From positions 303,501 to 367,500 of the forward strand of contig JBAMJR010000194.1 of NCBI GenBank assembly GCA_038501785.1: 64,000 nt of DNA, in the 5' to 3' direction. Each line of letters starts with the position of its first letter. Position 1 is the stretch's first letter. Below, in pieces: positions 14,501 through 25,700 of the stretch. A model generated the notes under the pieces. That model was not told the DNA's origin, searched no databases, and saw nothing but the letters and a program-made list of their open reading frames with translations. Both the position numbers and the translations under genes were made by a program. The DNA is from Myoxocephalus aenaeus (lineage: Eukaryota > Chordata > Actinopteri > Perciformes > Cottidae).

Positions 14501-17081
14501 TCAGAATCAGAATCAGAAACCGTTTATTTGCCAGGAATGTTTTCACACAAACGAGGAATTTTTTGAGGCGGAAGGTGCATACATTGGACATGGACATGGG
14601 ACGTAAGACGAGACAAACAACAATCAACAATCAACGAAAACAACAGTGCAATTGGAATTAAAATATGTGTAAGATAAGCAAGTGCTCAGTCAACAGATAC
14701 GTTAATGTGAATGTACGTTAAAGTGACGTGTGTATTTAAGTTAAAAGTGTATGTTAAAGTGACGAGTGTTTAAGTATGCGGTGTGCAGAGGAGTGAATGG
14801 TAAAGAGAAATAAAAATAAAGAAGAGAAAATAAAAATAAAAATAAAAAATAAAAATTAAGAGTTAAAATTAAAAATTAAAATAGCTGGGGGTGACAGAGA
14901 CAGTCAGTGGGGGACCCGAGCCCCATTGATGAGCCCGACTGCTGACGAGAAGAAACTGTTTGTGTGGCGTGAGGTGTTGGTCCTGATGGACCTCAGCCTC
15001 CTGCCAGAGGGGAGGGACTCGAACAGGATATGTCCAGGGTGAGAGGGGTCAGCTGCAATCTTCCTAGCTCGCCTCAGAGTCCTGGAGGCGAACAAGTCCT
15101 GGAGGGACGGCAGATTACAGCCAATCACCCTCTCAGCAGAGCGGATGATGCGCTGCAGCCTGGCCTTGTCCTTGGCAGTGGCTGCGGTGTGCCAGACGGT
15201 GATGGAGGAGCAGAGGATGGACTCAACGATGGCAGTGTAGAAGTGCACCATCATTTTCATCGGCAGGTTGAACTTCTTCAGCTGCCTCAGGAAGAACATC
15301 CTCTGCTGGGCCTTCTTGGCGATGGAGCTGATATTCAGTTCCCACTTGAGGTCCTGGGAAATTATGGAGCCCAGGAAGCGGAAGGACTCCACAGCGTCGA
15401 CGGGGGAGTCACACAGGATGAGAGGGGCGGGTGGGGCTGCGTTCTTTCTGAAGTCCACAACCATCTCCACTGTCTTCAGAGCGTTGAGCTCCAGGTGGTT
15501 CTGGCTGCACCAGGTCACCAGGTGGTCAGTCTCCCACCTGTAGGCGGACTCGTCCCCACCAGAGATGAGTCCAATGAGGGTGGTCATCCGCGAACTTCAG
15601 GAGCTTGACGGACTGGTGAGTGGAGGTGCAGCTGTTGGTGTACAGCGAGAATAGCAGAGGGGAAAGAACGCAGCCTTGGGGGGAACCGGTGCTGGTGGTC
15701 CGAGAGCCTGAGACGTGTTTCCCCAGCCTCACGTGCTGCTTCCTGTCAGTCAGGAAGTCTGTGATCCACCAGCAGTCTGCTTTGATTCAACCCTCTTTGA
15801 GTCGTTCATGTTCATCCCATGGTTATTCATTCACTTTGGTTCATGTCACCATTCCTATTTTGATTTGGATGTTTTACTTATGTTTTCTATTGTTTTTTCT
15901 TTTCAGTTCCCCCATCCGATTCTTTTTCTTTTAGTGCATGGAAGTCTGGTGTCTGCTGTGCTAATAGGCTTAACACACAGCGGACAGCAGTCAGTCTGGT
16001 CTGTCTCACTCATCAGCAGGTGAGTCAGTCATCAGAGTTTACCTGGTTTCACGTTCCATCATGCAGGAGAATGAGGACAAGAAGGATGACTTCATTCTGC
16101 TTTAAAATGAAGAATAAACCCGTTGTTGAAAAAGAACTTTAATTATTATTAGTCTTAGTGTTAGGATATATTTTTATTCAGCCATCAAACACAATACAAT
16201 AAGTGTGCCTGTCAGTATACAATATGACTGAAAAGGCTCAGGCAGAAGAACAGTGCTTGTATATATCCTACATTCTTATCAATTTAAGCTACCCTCAAGA
16301 AAATTAAATAATGCATAATGTAACCATAGGAGAAGCTCGTGAGGAAACATGTTTTATAGTGAATCTCATGAAAATCTGAATACAAGAGAGGAAATGATTA
16401 GAAGGACAACTCCATGACAGTGACGTGATTTTCTCTTGACCCCATGATGTTTTGTCTTTTCTTCACTCCTGTTATGACTTTCTGTTTCAAAACCAGAGTT
16501 CCAAGAATTTCCATTTTCACTTTTCATTTTGGACGTAAGTGTCGATGTCCAGTCCTGTTGGGTTCTTGGTCACACTGGTTTCAGTATAATGGCATGTACG
16601 GTCTGTGTATTTGATGATTTCAGAGTTGTGATTGTAAGGAAACGCTCTTTAAACTGAGCGTAACACTTGAGATCTTAGCCGCTTCATCCATGCTACCAGA
16701 CTCTGTAGGATATAGAGGATATAGTGCTTCAGTGGATCATATTCCTTCACAAACTCTCTATTGAATTAACACAATAAAGCACTCGCACAGGAAGTCCGCA
16801 GCTGTTAGGGCCCCTGTGATTTAACTCTGGGCCCTTGGGGCAGTTGCCCTGTGAGTATTCCAGCTTTGTCTAAGATTAAGAAATGAACGCGCACGTCTTA
16901 GCTGTTGGACCAGTTTCACATACGTGTTATTTAACATGTGTCAATCTCCCCGTGTGTCCTCTCTGCAGGTCGTGCGGGTCTGTGGAAAGACGTCTTCACG
17001 GTGTCCATGAACGAGAAGTTTGACGCCATTTACAGACAGAAGATGGGCAAGTCCGACCTGACCTTTGACTTCTGCCTGTGA
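3483..17081 (+). CDS. SULT4A1: SULT4A1, sulfotransferase family 4A member 1 (exons 2-7; 5' partial)
   Basis: Six exons (3483-3613, 5019-5099, 5725-5851, 5976-6070, 7844-7982, 16969-17081) join in frame into about 227 residues ending in TGA; the vertebrate protein is about 284 residues, so only exon 1 is missing. Visible marks are GTSLLQE right after the PAPS 5'-phosphosulfate loop, KSHLP with the histidine that is catalytic in active SULTs, RNPKDLVVSYYQFH (3'-phosphate binding), and KDVFTVSMNE, which fits the KxxxTVxxxE dimer motif. The usual RKGxxGDWKNxFT end is replaced by GRAGLWKDVFTV, as known for SULT4A1. Family knowledge: cytosolic, mainly neuronal, very highly conserved, no proven sulfotransferase activity or substrate. 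All junctions use AG/GT and phases agree. The identity rests on near-identity to the remembered mammalian protein, which no other SULT matches. Confidence 0.96.
3614..5018 (+). other. SULT4A1 intron 2
   Basis: 1.4 kb without a gene. I see no recognisable repeat or RNA here, only AT-rich unique-looking sequence. Confidence 0.7.
5019..5099 (+). CDS. SULT4A1: SULT4A1 exon 3
   Basis: 27 codons, phase 0 to 0, acceptor cccacag and donor AAG|gtcagc. It encodes ELTSPRLIKSHLPYRFLP and then TAMNHGEAK. The KSHLP histidine aligns with the catalytic base of active sulfotransferases. The TAMNHGEA stretch is the most variable part compared with the mammalian protein. Confidence 0.95.
5100..5724 (+). other. 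SULT4A1 intron 3
   Basis: AT-rich intron dominated by the TA microsatellite at 5497-5569 and flanking TATTT-rich sequence; nothing else recognised. Confidence 0.75.
5497..5569 (+). repeat. (AT)n microsatellite
   Basis: About 73 bp of AT dinucleotide with one GT interruption near the 3' end, in SULT4A1 intron 3. Confidence 0.95.
5725..5851 (+). CDS. SULT4A1: SULT4A1 exon 4
   Basis: Acceptor cttcag, donor AAGC|gtaagt, phase 0 to 1. It encodes VIYMARNPKDLVVSYYQFHR and onward to FCRRFMNDK. RNPKDLVVSYY is the 3'-phosphoadenosine contact region shared by all cytosolic SULTs. Confidence 0.96.
5976..6070 (+). CDS. SULT4A1: SULT4A1 exon 5
   Basis: The exon follows a short 124-bp intron (5852-5975) that carries three GTGACCCC-type units at its 5' end. 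The acceptor is ctcaaag and the donor AAG|gtaagg. It completes a split Leu codon, encodes GYGSWFEHVQEFWEHRMDSN and ends KYEDMYK in phase 0. Confidence 0.95.
6071..7843 (+). other. SULT4A1 intron 5
   Basis: 1.8 kb without a gene or recognisable element. Minor open frames are chance reads. Confidence 0.7.
7844..7982 (+). CDS. SULT4A1: SULT4A1 exon 6
   Basis: Acceptor attccag, donor AGGG|gtgagt, phase 0 to 1. It encodes DPGTLVEQLARFLGVSCDKA and runs to SEALSVCRG. FLGVSCDKAQLE is diagnostic for SULT4A1. Confidence 0.95.
8590..9000 (-). repeat. possible LTR-like block
   Basis: A sharply bounded GC-richer block in AT-rich intron. An AATAAAAAG and TTATAATAAAG cluster lies at one end, with gene-like CpG-containing sequence after it. 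It resembles a solo LTR, but I see no second copy and no certain ends. Confidence 0.25.
9309..9507 (+). repeat. 200-bp dispersed block, copy 1
   Basis: Shares TTTCAAATCCAGCCGACTAC, AATGAATCCATTTGGCAGAA, AAAGACACAAATGCAGCAAA and CAATGCAATTCCT-like words, in order, with 11063-11252. The copies differ by small indels. Confidence 0.85.
11063..11252 (+). repeat. 200-bp dispersed block, copy 2
   Basis: Direct-orientation partner of 9309-9507, 1.75 kb away in the same intron; same ordered words, more diverged at the 3' end. Confidence 0.85.
12191..12225. repeat. perfect 15-bp hairpin
   Basis: Arms CTCACGGACTTCGAG and CTCGAAGTCCGTGAG are exact reverse complements around the 5-nt loop GCTCC. An (AAT)n tract lies about 20 bp upstream. 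Confidence 0.95.
12690..12750 (+). repeat. heptameric telomere-like repeats
   Basis: Interspersed GGGTTTA and GGGTTCA heptamers, about eight units. The unit is the TTTAGGG heptamer, not the vertebrate TTAGGG hexamer. Confidence 0.85.
13745..14043. mobile_element. MITE with 28-bp perfect terminal inverted repeats
   Basis: The ends at 13745-13772 and 14016-14043 are exact reverse complements, beginning TACCGTAAACGTCGGG. Similarity between the ends continues inward imperfectly for about 30 bp. If the outermost TA is the target duplication, a Tc/mariner-type origin fits. The interior (299 bp in all) is rich in GCTGCTGCTGCTACC-like and TAGCG-rich sequence and has no transposase. Confidence 0.85.
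14494..15780 (-). mobile_element. Rex1-like LINE, 5'-truncated, antisense
   Basis: Minus-strand translation gives TGSPQGCVLSPLLFSLYTN, then LLKFADD (bases 15583-15594), then TTLIGLISGGDESAYR and KTVEMVVDFRKN, and ends with DPSHPGHILFESLPSGRR. These are RT palm and C-terminal blocks of the CR1-related Rex1/Babar group. Just after FADD the frame shifts by one, so the RT is broken. The 3' end on the minus strand is a TTCTGA hexamer tail (14494-14519 on the + strand), as expected for Rex1. The endonuclease part is missing. Confidence 0.85.
16969..17081 (+). CDS. SULT4A1: SULT4A1 exon 7 (terminal, stop codon TGA)
   Basis: Acceptor ctctgcag. The exon completes a split Gly codon and encodes RAGLWKDVFTVSMNEKFDAI, ending KSDLTFDFCL followed by TGA. 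It carries the family's dimerisation motif but lacks the RKGxxGDWKN form of the 3' PAPS motif. The mammalian protein, from memory, ends TFDFYL, so only the penultimate residue of this tail differs. Confidence 0.95.
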
Positions 17082-17648
17082 GGAGCCCCTCACTGATCCA
17101 CTCCAGTAGAAACAAAACCACAAGCTCCTACACGTCTCCATCCGGTCGATATCAGTCTGAAGTTTAATGGTTACATTCTGATAGCGGGATTACACAGCGA
17201 GACTTTTTCCCCAGAATGCAACCTGTCTCAAGTCAACGCGTCACAAAAGTGATCAGATTCATTCGGGATTTGTCTCAATCAGTAGTTCAACCAAACCTCC
17301 CTCAGCCCCGACCTCCCTCTGCTGCGTGTGTATATGTGTATATACTAACCAGGGTTCGACCGATATCGGTTTTTAAAGGCCAATACCAATACTAAGCTGA
17401 AATATTGGTCAACGTTTATATATTCCATATCTCCTACAATATTCTGTTCGTAACAGGGATTCAAGCTACGTGCAGATATTTGACTGTAAAACACTTGAAG
17501 TCACAAGTGATGGCCAAGTGAGGCCAAGGTGTACCCCAGAGTACCATCTGGGGGCCCGCGGAGGTTAGTGCGGGAAGGTTGGAAAAGGTTTTTGGTTAAT
17601 TTAGAAAGCTAATTATTTTTATATTAAATATGTTCAAGAATTGACATG

Positions 17649-17654
17649 AATAAA
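17649..17654 (+). promoter_or_regulatory. candidate polyadenylation signal AATAAA downstream of SULT4A1
   Basis: An AATAAA lies 568 bp after the SULT4A1 stop, in the same orientation. It falls inside the hAT-like element called below, so it may be an incidental hexamer. Nothing else marks the transcript end. Confidence 0.2.
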
Positions 17655-18004
17655 AACCCATAGTGATTTAAAACTACTACGAGAAAATTTCTTTTAGTGT
17701 TGATTTTGGCGGTCCCTGTGGACAAAAGCTGAAGTATAAACCGACCTTAATTCTGTTCAGTCAACTCTCTGGAGAACAACAGAGTCTCTAGAGAACAAAG
17801 ACACATCACTCTTGACATTATTATTTGCAGTGTTGATCAGCCTCAAATATCTGTACGCAGCCTCAGTGACTCTCTCTGACGTTTCTGGTTGTCAGGTGGC
17901 TAAACCCTCTGAAACATTTACACCAAAGTGTGACACTACCCTCTGCATAGAGGCCCAAGCTAATGAAAACATTTCACTAGAGGTTGGTAGCTCTATGTGT
18001 CCGA

Positions 18005-18104
<100 letters not shown>

Positions 18105-18545
18105 TTGGTGAGGAAACTGGAATGCATTACTGCCTGTAAGTGAGGAATTAAGGCAGCCGAGGCACAGCGGCTGCACAGGACTTATCTCCAGTCTACCGTT
18201 ATGGTGATTACATAATTGAACAAACTGCCCAAAGAGAATTACAGGTTTTACAGACAACAGCAGTATCTGCCCTCTAACTGATGTCAAACCCATATATCGG
18301 TCCAACCCTGCAACTGAGTGCATTAGCTCTTTTCTTGATGCAGCAGTGGCTCCGAGCCAGGTAGACACATGGAAGGTACAGTAAGTGTAAAGAGGCGAAG
18401 CCAAACCCGAAGAGAGGAAGCCTATCACGCCTAAAGCTCAGTGTCACAGCTGGGATGTTGTTGTGTTACATGATCATTGTCTTTCTGCTCAAATTGCTGC
18501 AGGGTCTTCAGCCTCCATCACTGATCTTTACTTCTCTATGAGCTT

Positions 18546-18547
<2 letters not shown>

Positions 18548-18623
<76 letters not shown>
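18548..18623 (+). repeat. (TG)n microsatellite
   Basis: 76 bp of pure TG dinucleotide, followed by a purine-rich GAGAAAGAGAG stretch. Confidence 0.97.
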
Positions 18624-18627
<4 letters not shown>

Positions 18628-18805
18628 TGTGTTTGAGAGAAAAAGAGACAGAGAGAAAGAGAGCTCTGTTCATAAGTGCTTAGTTATACTACAAGAATGC
18701 ATCAGGGTTTACAGACTGATTTAGATATTAGATTTAACGATTCGTCAAGGATCTTTAAAACCACTATGTATTCGGATGAAGAAATGTGTACCTTTAGCGC
18801 CCCTC

Positions 18806-19230
18806 AGCGGTGGAATCTAAAACAACTCAGCAGTAGTATCTAAAACCACACAGTGGTAGCGTCTAAAACCGCACAGTGTTAGTGTCTAAAACAACACAGC
18901 GGTAGTATCTAAAACAACACAGCGGTAGTATCTAAAACAACACAGCGGTATATCTAAAACAACACAGCGGTAGTATCTAAAACAACACAGTGGTATTGTC
19001 TAAAACAAAACAGCGGTAGTATCTAAAATCACATAGTGGTAGTATCTAAAACAACAGCGGTAGTATCTAAAACAACACAGTGGTAGTATTTAAAACAACA
19101 CAGTGGTAGTATCTAAAACAACACAGCGGTAGTATCTAAAACAACACAGCGGTAGTATCTAAAACAACACAGCGGTAGTATCTAAAACAACACAGCGGTA
19201 GTGTCTAAAACAACACAGCAGTAGTATATA
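18806..19230 (+). repeat. 23-bp minisatellite, about 18 units
   Basis: Tandem units of CGGTAGTATCTAAAACAACA plus CAG, with single-base variants and small deletions. The central and 3' units are nearly identical, while the 5' units are diverged. It lies between SULT4A1 and EFCAB6. Confidence 0.95.
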
Positions 19231-21800
19231 CCTACATATCATCACTTAAATGGGAATGAATAGTAAAGAAAAGCTTGTGCAGGAGAAATAGACATTTAAA
19301 AGCCTTTGTGAACATTTCTCCTATAACTTCAGGCAAAAGAAACAAGATTATTTTCAATAAAAAAGGACATAGACTCTGTATTTAACATGGAGGACTCGGG
19401 AGTGTATGCTGATAAGATCGGCATAAATAAAACAAAAACTATTCAGTCCTGTGTTTCAACACAGAGCTCCATCAAGATAGCTAAAGTGCAGTAATGCATT
19501 TGAGTGCTTTGTTTTGATAGTACAATTTAAAAAAAGGTGTACTAAAAGGTCAAGTCCACACCAGATAAAGCTGTTAGGTAGCACCTGGGCAAACATCTGG
19601 TGTTGGGCCCCTATTAACCTCCCTGACCCCATGTTTTGTGGCTCAGTATACACTAAAATGAAATCTTTAAACTACGACATTAGACAATAAAGCAGGATTC
19701 ACCTCAGTTTATTTCATATTTTTGGTCAATTCAAATTGCAAACAAACCCCTCACACGGAGGGAAACGTGAGCTTTTAGAATGAAGAGGCACCCTTTAAGG
19801 TTGGTTTCCTCACTTTTCACTCTAGACTTTTCCCATTCTTTTCACTATAGAATAGCTGGACGTTTTAACATTCAGTGTGACCCAACTTTGTGATGAAAAG
19901 ATGTGAGCCAGCTACCATCACTCATCACGGACCTTTAAATCTCATATCAAAGAGTAGTAACTGACTCCTAAGTCTATTAACTAGAAGTGACACATCAAGG
20001 ATCAGCCATTTTTTCCTCCTGTCAGTTTGCATGTTAATACGCATCTTAAAGAGATGGATGTATTCACACCAGTTAAACAGCTCAAACCTCAGTCCGTCTC
20101 TAATGATTCTTGCATGCATACTTTGCTTTCTGTGGGTCGCTTGTTAATCCACACACATATGACCACTGATGGATGAACGGTGTCTCTCTCTCTCTCAGTT
20201 TTCTCAGAGTTATCAGGTTGTGGCTGCAGGAGAAGAGAGGGAGTATTAACCTGGAACCAGCATTAACTATGTTTTGTATTCTATTGCTCGCTGTGGCAGC
20301 AGCATCCGGAGTCAGACTATTAACCTGAGGCATCACTTACAAACCAGTCCAGCACCTCTCCCCCTGTCGCCACAATAGTTTCCAGCCCAGCTCTACCAGA
20401 CACTTGTGAATGTCTCATTGTGTGGACGTAAACGACAACCTCGGCACACACTCGTCACGCCCGCCTCTTTTACGGCTGCCCATTCTTTTCCTTTTTCATT
20501 GTTCTCTCTGTCGCTCTGTTTACAGCCGTTGGCAAGGCTTCAGCTGGACATCTCCACTTTTATGGTTCTTTTTTTTATTTTTTATACATGCCTGTCTCTG
20601 TTTCCTGGGCGTCCTCGCGTTGTATTTTACATGCTTTGCTTGCCAGTTTATTAATAAAGTTGTGTCATCAGGCAATCCACGACTGGGATCTCTTTCTTTC
20701 AACTCTTTGGTGTCTAGTCTTGTTCTGAACGACGGTCTGTTGCAAAAATAAAATGTGTTTGGTTCTCTCAAAGTGCTGCTATTGGGAGAAATGGAGACAA
20801 AGGAATTGTTATTGGTAACGTCATGACTTACAGTTAAAAAAGGGTGCACCCAGAGCCTTAATGTAGGGCAGGTAACATCCATCATGTTTAAGACAAAAAT
20901 AAAAACAAATGCTTTGTGTTTTATCCACATGGTTTTGCTGCTACATCATTGGTCTGGTATAAATGGTGGCCTGTGGAGGCTAATGTTAGCTAATGTTAGC
21001 AAACCTTCGGTACCTACAACTTGTTGTGAAAATATGAAAATAGTCAGTATGCCGACTTATGACTCCTCTCGACTGTACTACACCATGTGTTAGCATGAAC
21101 CATTGATGGAGCAATTGTCACTTCAGGCCACAGTGGCAGCTGTGCAAAAGTTACATAGTCTTGTGAGTAAAAAATACCACCAAGCAAATATACTCAATTA
21201 ACAAGCGATTGTTTCAAAAAAGAGACTGCAATAACTTATTTGGTGACTTGGGTGCAGCGGACAGAAGGTATAAACAAAACACGGACACATCACCTCTTGA
21301 CTTGGGTTGGCTAACTCGTTAGCTAACATCTGCCCTTTCACGCATCAGACACAATGTCAGCGTTCATTTGAGGTCTTGTGTCCACTTGAAGCATGTTAGT
21401 CCAGTATTACTTATCTTTAGTTGTTTTTTTTGTCAAATACCTGTCTTTTTAGCTGCCAAAACGCTTCACTAGTGAACATTAGCAGCCTCCGTCTGGTTTG
21501 GTGCCGCTTTGGCAGAAAATGAGGCTTATGAGCAGTGAAAGTGAACCAAAACAGCAACATTTCAGGCTGTAAAAGCTAAACGATGAGCAGGTCCATTGTT
21601 ATATGAAGACATTGATTATAGACACGTTACGTAGAACAAAAGTATCATCAGCAAAATGTACTTTACCTGAACTAAAAGTTGTGGTTATGCAGCGAAACAT
21701 GTTTGTGTTTTTAATTGTATTATCATTACAGCACTCTATTGTGTTGTATATGCACATAGATATTTTAAATCTTAATTACATTACTTTTTACTTTTTTTAG

Positions 21801-21801
21801 C

Positions 21802-21863
<62 letters not shown>
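21801..21863 (+). repeat. (CTAT)n microsatellite
   Basis: About 15 CTAT tetranucleotides. Confidence 0.96.
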
Positions 21864-22067
21864 AAAGTAACTGAAATTACAGTGCGTTCCAGCACTGTTT
21901 TTTTTTCTTGCAATGTTTAAAATAAAAATATATTTTGTGTATTTGCATCCATGGTGACAGACAACTGGACTTGACAATAGTGAGCGGAGGCAACAAAACC
22001 AAACTGAATGGTTGAATACAGTGTGGTGTGCTCAGAACTGTTAATTGCTAGCACACACACAGGGAGT

Positions 22068-22091
22068 GAGAGAGAGAGAGAGAGAGAGAGA
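22068..22091 (+). repeat. (AG)n microsatellite
   Basis: A run of GA dinucleotides upstream of EFCAB6 exon 1. Confidence 0.9.
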
Positions 22092-22170
22092 TCATGTTCA
22101 TGTGTTAACTAGCAACCACAGTCACTACCCAGTGTCATTTATCACCCTCCTGTCCTGCTGCTGCATCTCT

Positions 22171-22173
<3 letters not shown>

Positions 22174-22227
<54 letters not shown>
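22174..22227 (+). repeat. (CA)n microsatellite just before EFCAB6 exon 1
   Basis: 54 bp of CA dinucleotide ending 13 bp before the putative EFCAB6 start codon, so it is either 5'UTR or the end of an upstream intron. Confidence 0.96.
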
Positions 22228-22240
22228 AGTTTCACCCAGT

Positions 22241-22385
22241 ATGGCCAAGCTGCTGCCTCTATACCCTGGACTGGGACGACTGGTCATGGGCCCGCGGCCC
22301 CACACGGCTCCGGTCACCACACTTTCCTTCTCGATAGGACAGAAAGAAGGGGGATCCAGGATGTCACGGATCCACACGGACAGAC
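22241..22385 (+). CDS. EFCAB6: EFCAB6 exon 1 (putative start codon)
   Basis: The ATG at 22241 opens MAKLLPLYPGLGRLVMGPRP and continues to RIHTDR; the donor is AGAC|gtgagt in phase 1. The start is chosen because the frame joins exon 2 correctly and a long (AC)n tract lies just upstream. An AG two bases before the ATG means the exon could instead be an internal one with 5'UTR exons further upstream. The N-terminus is basic and poorly conserved, as in mammals. Confidence 0.7.
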
Positions 22386-22689
22386 GTGAGTGTTTTTCCA
22401 AACTTCAGTTTCCTCTGCTCTATTTGCCTATTTTCTACCTTTTAAACATATTTTTTTCATAATCTTAATGGTTAATAAACTGAAATAAATTCCATTTATT
22501 TTTATTTTTATAAGTTGGGTTTGCAGAATGATTTTTTTAAGGTATGTAAATGCAGATCGCTGAAAACTTTGTTGCCACTTTATAATAATTCAGTGTGTAA
22601 ATGAATGAGATTTAAGTAAAATGTATTAATTGATTCACTTTATAGAGATCTGTTGTCACCTTGACTTTATCGGGTCTTTTAATGTTAAA

Positions 22690-22734
<45 letters not shown>

Positions 22735-25700
22735 TTTTGGTCCATATTCACATGATAGCATCACGGATTTGCTGCAGATTTGATGTGAGTCTCTCGTTCC
22801 ACCACATCCCAAAGATGCTCGATTGGATTAAGATCTGGTGACTGTGGAGGCCGTTGGAGTCCAGTGAACTCATTGTCATGTTCATGAGATGATTTGAGTT
22901 TTGTGACATGGGGCATTATTCTGCTGGAAGTAGGCATCAGAAGATGGTACACTGTGGTCATAGAGGGATGGACATGGTCAGCAACAATACTCAGGGAGGC
23001 CGTGGCGTTTAAACCATTACTGTTACACCACCAGCCTGAACCGTTGATACGAGGCAGAACGGATCCATCCTTTCATGTTGTTGACGTCAAATTCTGACCC
23101 TACCATCTGAATGTCGCAGCAGACATCGGACTCATCAGACCAGGCAACGTTTTTCCAATCTTCTACTGTCCACAATTTTGGTGAGCCTGTACGAATGGTA
23201 GCCTCAGTTTCCTGTTGTTAGCTGACAGGAGCTGCATCGGGTGTGTTCTGCTGCTGGAGCCCGTCCACGTGTTGTACGTTCAGAGATGGTACTCTGCAAA
23301 CCATCAGTTTTTGAAATACTCAGATCAGCCCGTCTGGCACCAACAACCATGCCACATTCAAAGTCACTTAAATCCTCGTTCTTTTTCTGATGCTCGGTTT
23401 GAACTTCAGCAAGTCGTCTTCACCACCTCTAGATGCCAAATGCATTGAGTTGCTGCCATCTGATTGGCTGATTAGCTATTTGTGTCAACACATGTGTGCT
23501 TAATAAAGTGGCAAGTGATTGTATACATACTGTATATATGTGTATTTCCCCTTCCTGTGAAACTCTCTATCTTTATTACACTAAAGTAGCCTGAAAGTGA
23601 CATTAGATTCTCATCTGACCCCCTCAGCCCATCCAGGCCAGCAGCTGACCCTGGAGCAGGTGGAACCTCTGATCCACGGCAGACTGGCGACCATCAAGTC
23701 AGCTCTCATGGCACGGGACCCTGGTGGTACCGGACTGGTGAGCAGAGAGGAGTTCAGGAGAGTCCTGAAGAGCCTGCTGTCCGTCAGCCAGAACCAGCTC
23801 GACGCTGTCCTCAACCAGGTTCAACTACATTTATTTTGTATAGCCCAAAATCACAAATTATAAATTTGCCTCAGAGGGCTTTACAACCTGTACAGATACG
23901 ACATCCTCTGTCCCAAGAAAAACTGAGACATTAACTTTCCTCCCAGTCCACATGGAGGTCAGAGGTCAGAGACTCCCAAAAGCATTCAGAAAGGTGACTG
24001 CTTCATCAGTAGGATGCATTCGTCGCCTCCTGTGAGGTCAACAGTGGCAGTGGTGCTTGTGTAAAGCAGTGACAGCAGTTTATAGTTGCTGAGTCGGTGA
24101 CAGTGACGTTGCAAGATGAGAGATTGCTGGTTCAGTCTCTGGTTCAAACGCTGACCAGCACGACTGCCCTCCCTAAGCAATGACACACATTCATTGTCAG
24201 GGTACCAAGGGGAAACTTCTGATTCTGAGAAGTGAAGCAAATGTGAAAGTGGCTTACACCTGCGTTCTTTCTAATAGCCAGCAGGGGGCGACTCCTCTTT
24301 TTCCAAAAATAAATCCTATAGTTGAAGTAAAGTCTGTTGTATAACTCTATGAGAAAATGACTCCACTTCTCTCTTGATGTATTCCCTCAGTAAACATTGT
24401 AAACATGAGTTTATGTCTCAATCTCTAGTTTCAAGTCTTCTTCAATACAGCATGATGTTCATTTAGTAAATTATGGTCATTTAGAGTCAATAGACCATAA
24501 AGCAGGGGATGATTTAGGGCGGGGCTATAAGGTGATTGACAGGTCGCTACCACAGCGAAACTGTATGCTTCAGTTTTCCTCTGTAGCCCAGAACGGACAA
24601 AACAAACACCTCACCACTAGATACATCCTACACCCTGTTCCCTTCACATATTACATGATCTTTGCATTTAGTAAATATCTCCAGGCAGTTTGTTCCTCCG
24701 CTGCTTGACAGATGGTCCAGTGGTTCAAAGAGAATCACTTCCAGTTTGAGCTGATTGTATCTGGGCAGCACAACATGTGAGAGTGGAGCTCCAAGAGATT
24801 TGTATTTCCTTCTAAATGTTTGTGTTGCTATGAGAGGCATCATACAGGAGGTGGCGGTAGAAGATTACAAAAAGATCTCTTCCAGGCAGCTGACATTGAC
24901 AAATGATGCTCGGTGGCCGTGGAGACTGGTCAGAGGGAGAAGTGAGTCTGGCAGCTGCTAAAGCAGACGTTATTTGTTTGCACCTCCGTTGCGTTGGCTG
25001 GCATCGGTTTTCCCCTTGATCCGGCACGCTGACTAATTCCTTTCTGCGTTTCAGTCCGTACATTCCTCAGCAGATGTTTACCAAAAAATAAATAAAGGAA
25101 TACATTTGAAGACAAAAGCTCCTCTGGGCGATGAAAGCTGGGTGATGGAGGACGTCAGGAGGTCTAATGAGAGTTGAGGCCTCCTCTCTGGCACTGATCA
25201 ATCGAGCGTGCGCGTGCGTGTGCGGTGTGTTCGGGGTCCGCGCACGGCCGGCGTAATTCCCCCCTCTCCCTTCGTCTTCATCTGTGTGCGATGCCTCTTG
25301 TCACTCTGCTACGCCACTGTAATCGTCTCCACTGTTCCTCTTTGTTCCGTCTCAGCGCTCACGCCTGACAGTTTGACTGCCTGTCTTTCCCACACACATA
25401 TCCTCCCATAATATCAGCACTTTGTGTGTGTCCCCCCCCAAAAAATACACAACCCCACTCCCCTCCATCCGTCTCCCACCCTCCCACTCACCGTCCTATT
25501 CATTAAAGGCACCGTGTGGGTGAGTGTGCTTTCTGGAGAGTTGTCGAAAGTTTACTTTAAAAGGACTATCACCGGAGTAGCAGCTGCTGTTGTGCTGACA
25601 TTTTGATGTGGAAGTTGTTTTGTGCTCGGGGGAGGAGAGCCCCCCCCCCCCCCCCACACACACACACACACACACTCTTCTTCTGTTCTTTATTTATCTA

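Larger units (their letters stand above)
7983..16968 (+). other. SULT4A1 intron 6 (9 kb)
   Basis: The longest SULT4A1 intron in the window. It holds a possible LTR-like block (8590-9000), the duplicated 200-bp block (9309-9507 and 11063-11252), a perfect hairpin (12191-12225), heptamer telomere-like repeats (12690-12750), a TIR element (13745-14043) and an antisense Rex1 LINE (14494-15780). The rest is unremarkable. Confidence 0.75.
22386..23627 (+). other. EFCAB6 intron 1
   Basis: Mostly occupied by the Tc1-like element at 22568-23523; otherwise AT-rich flanks. Confidence 0.75.

Noticed and set aside
15030..15608. 192-codon + strand frame
   Set aside because: It is the reverse frame of the Rex1 reverse transcriptase on the minus strand.
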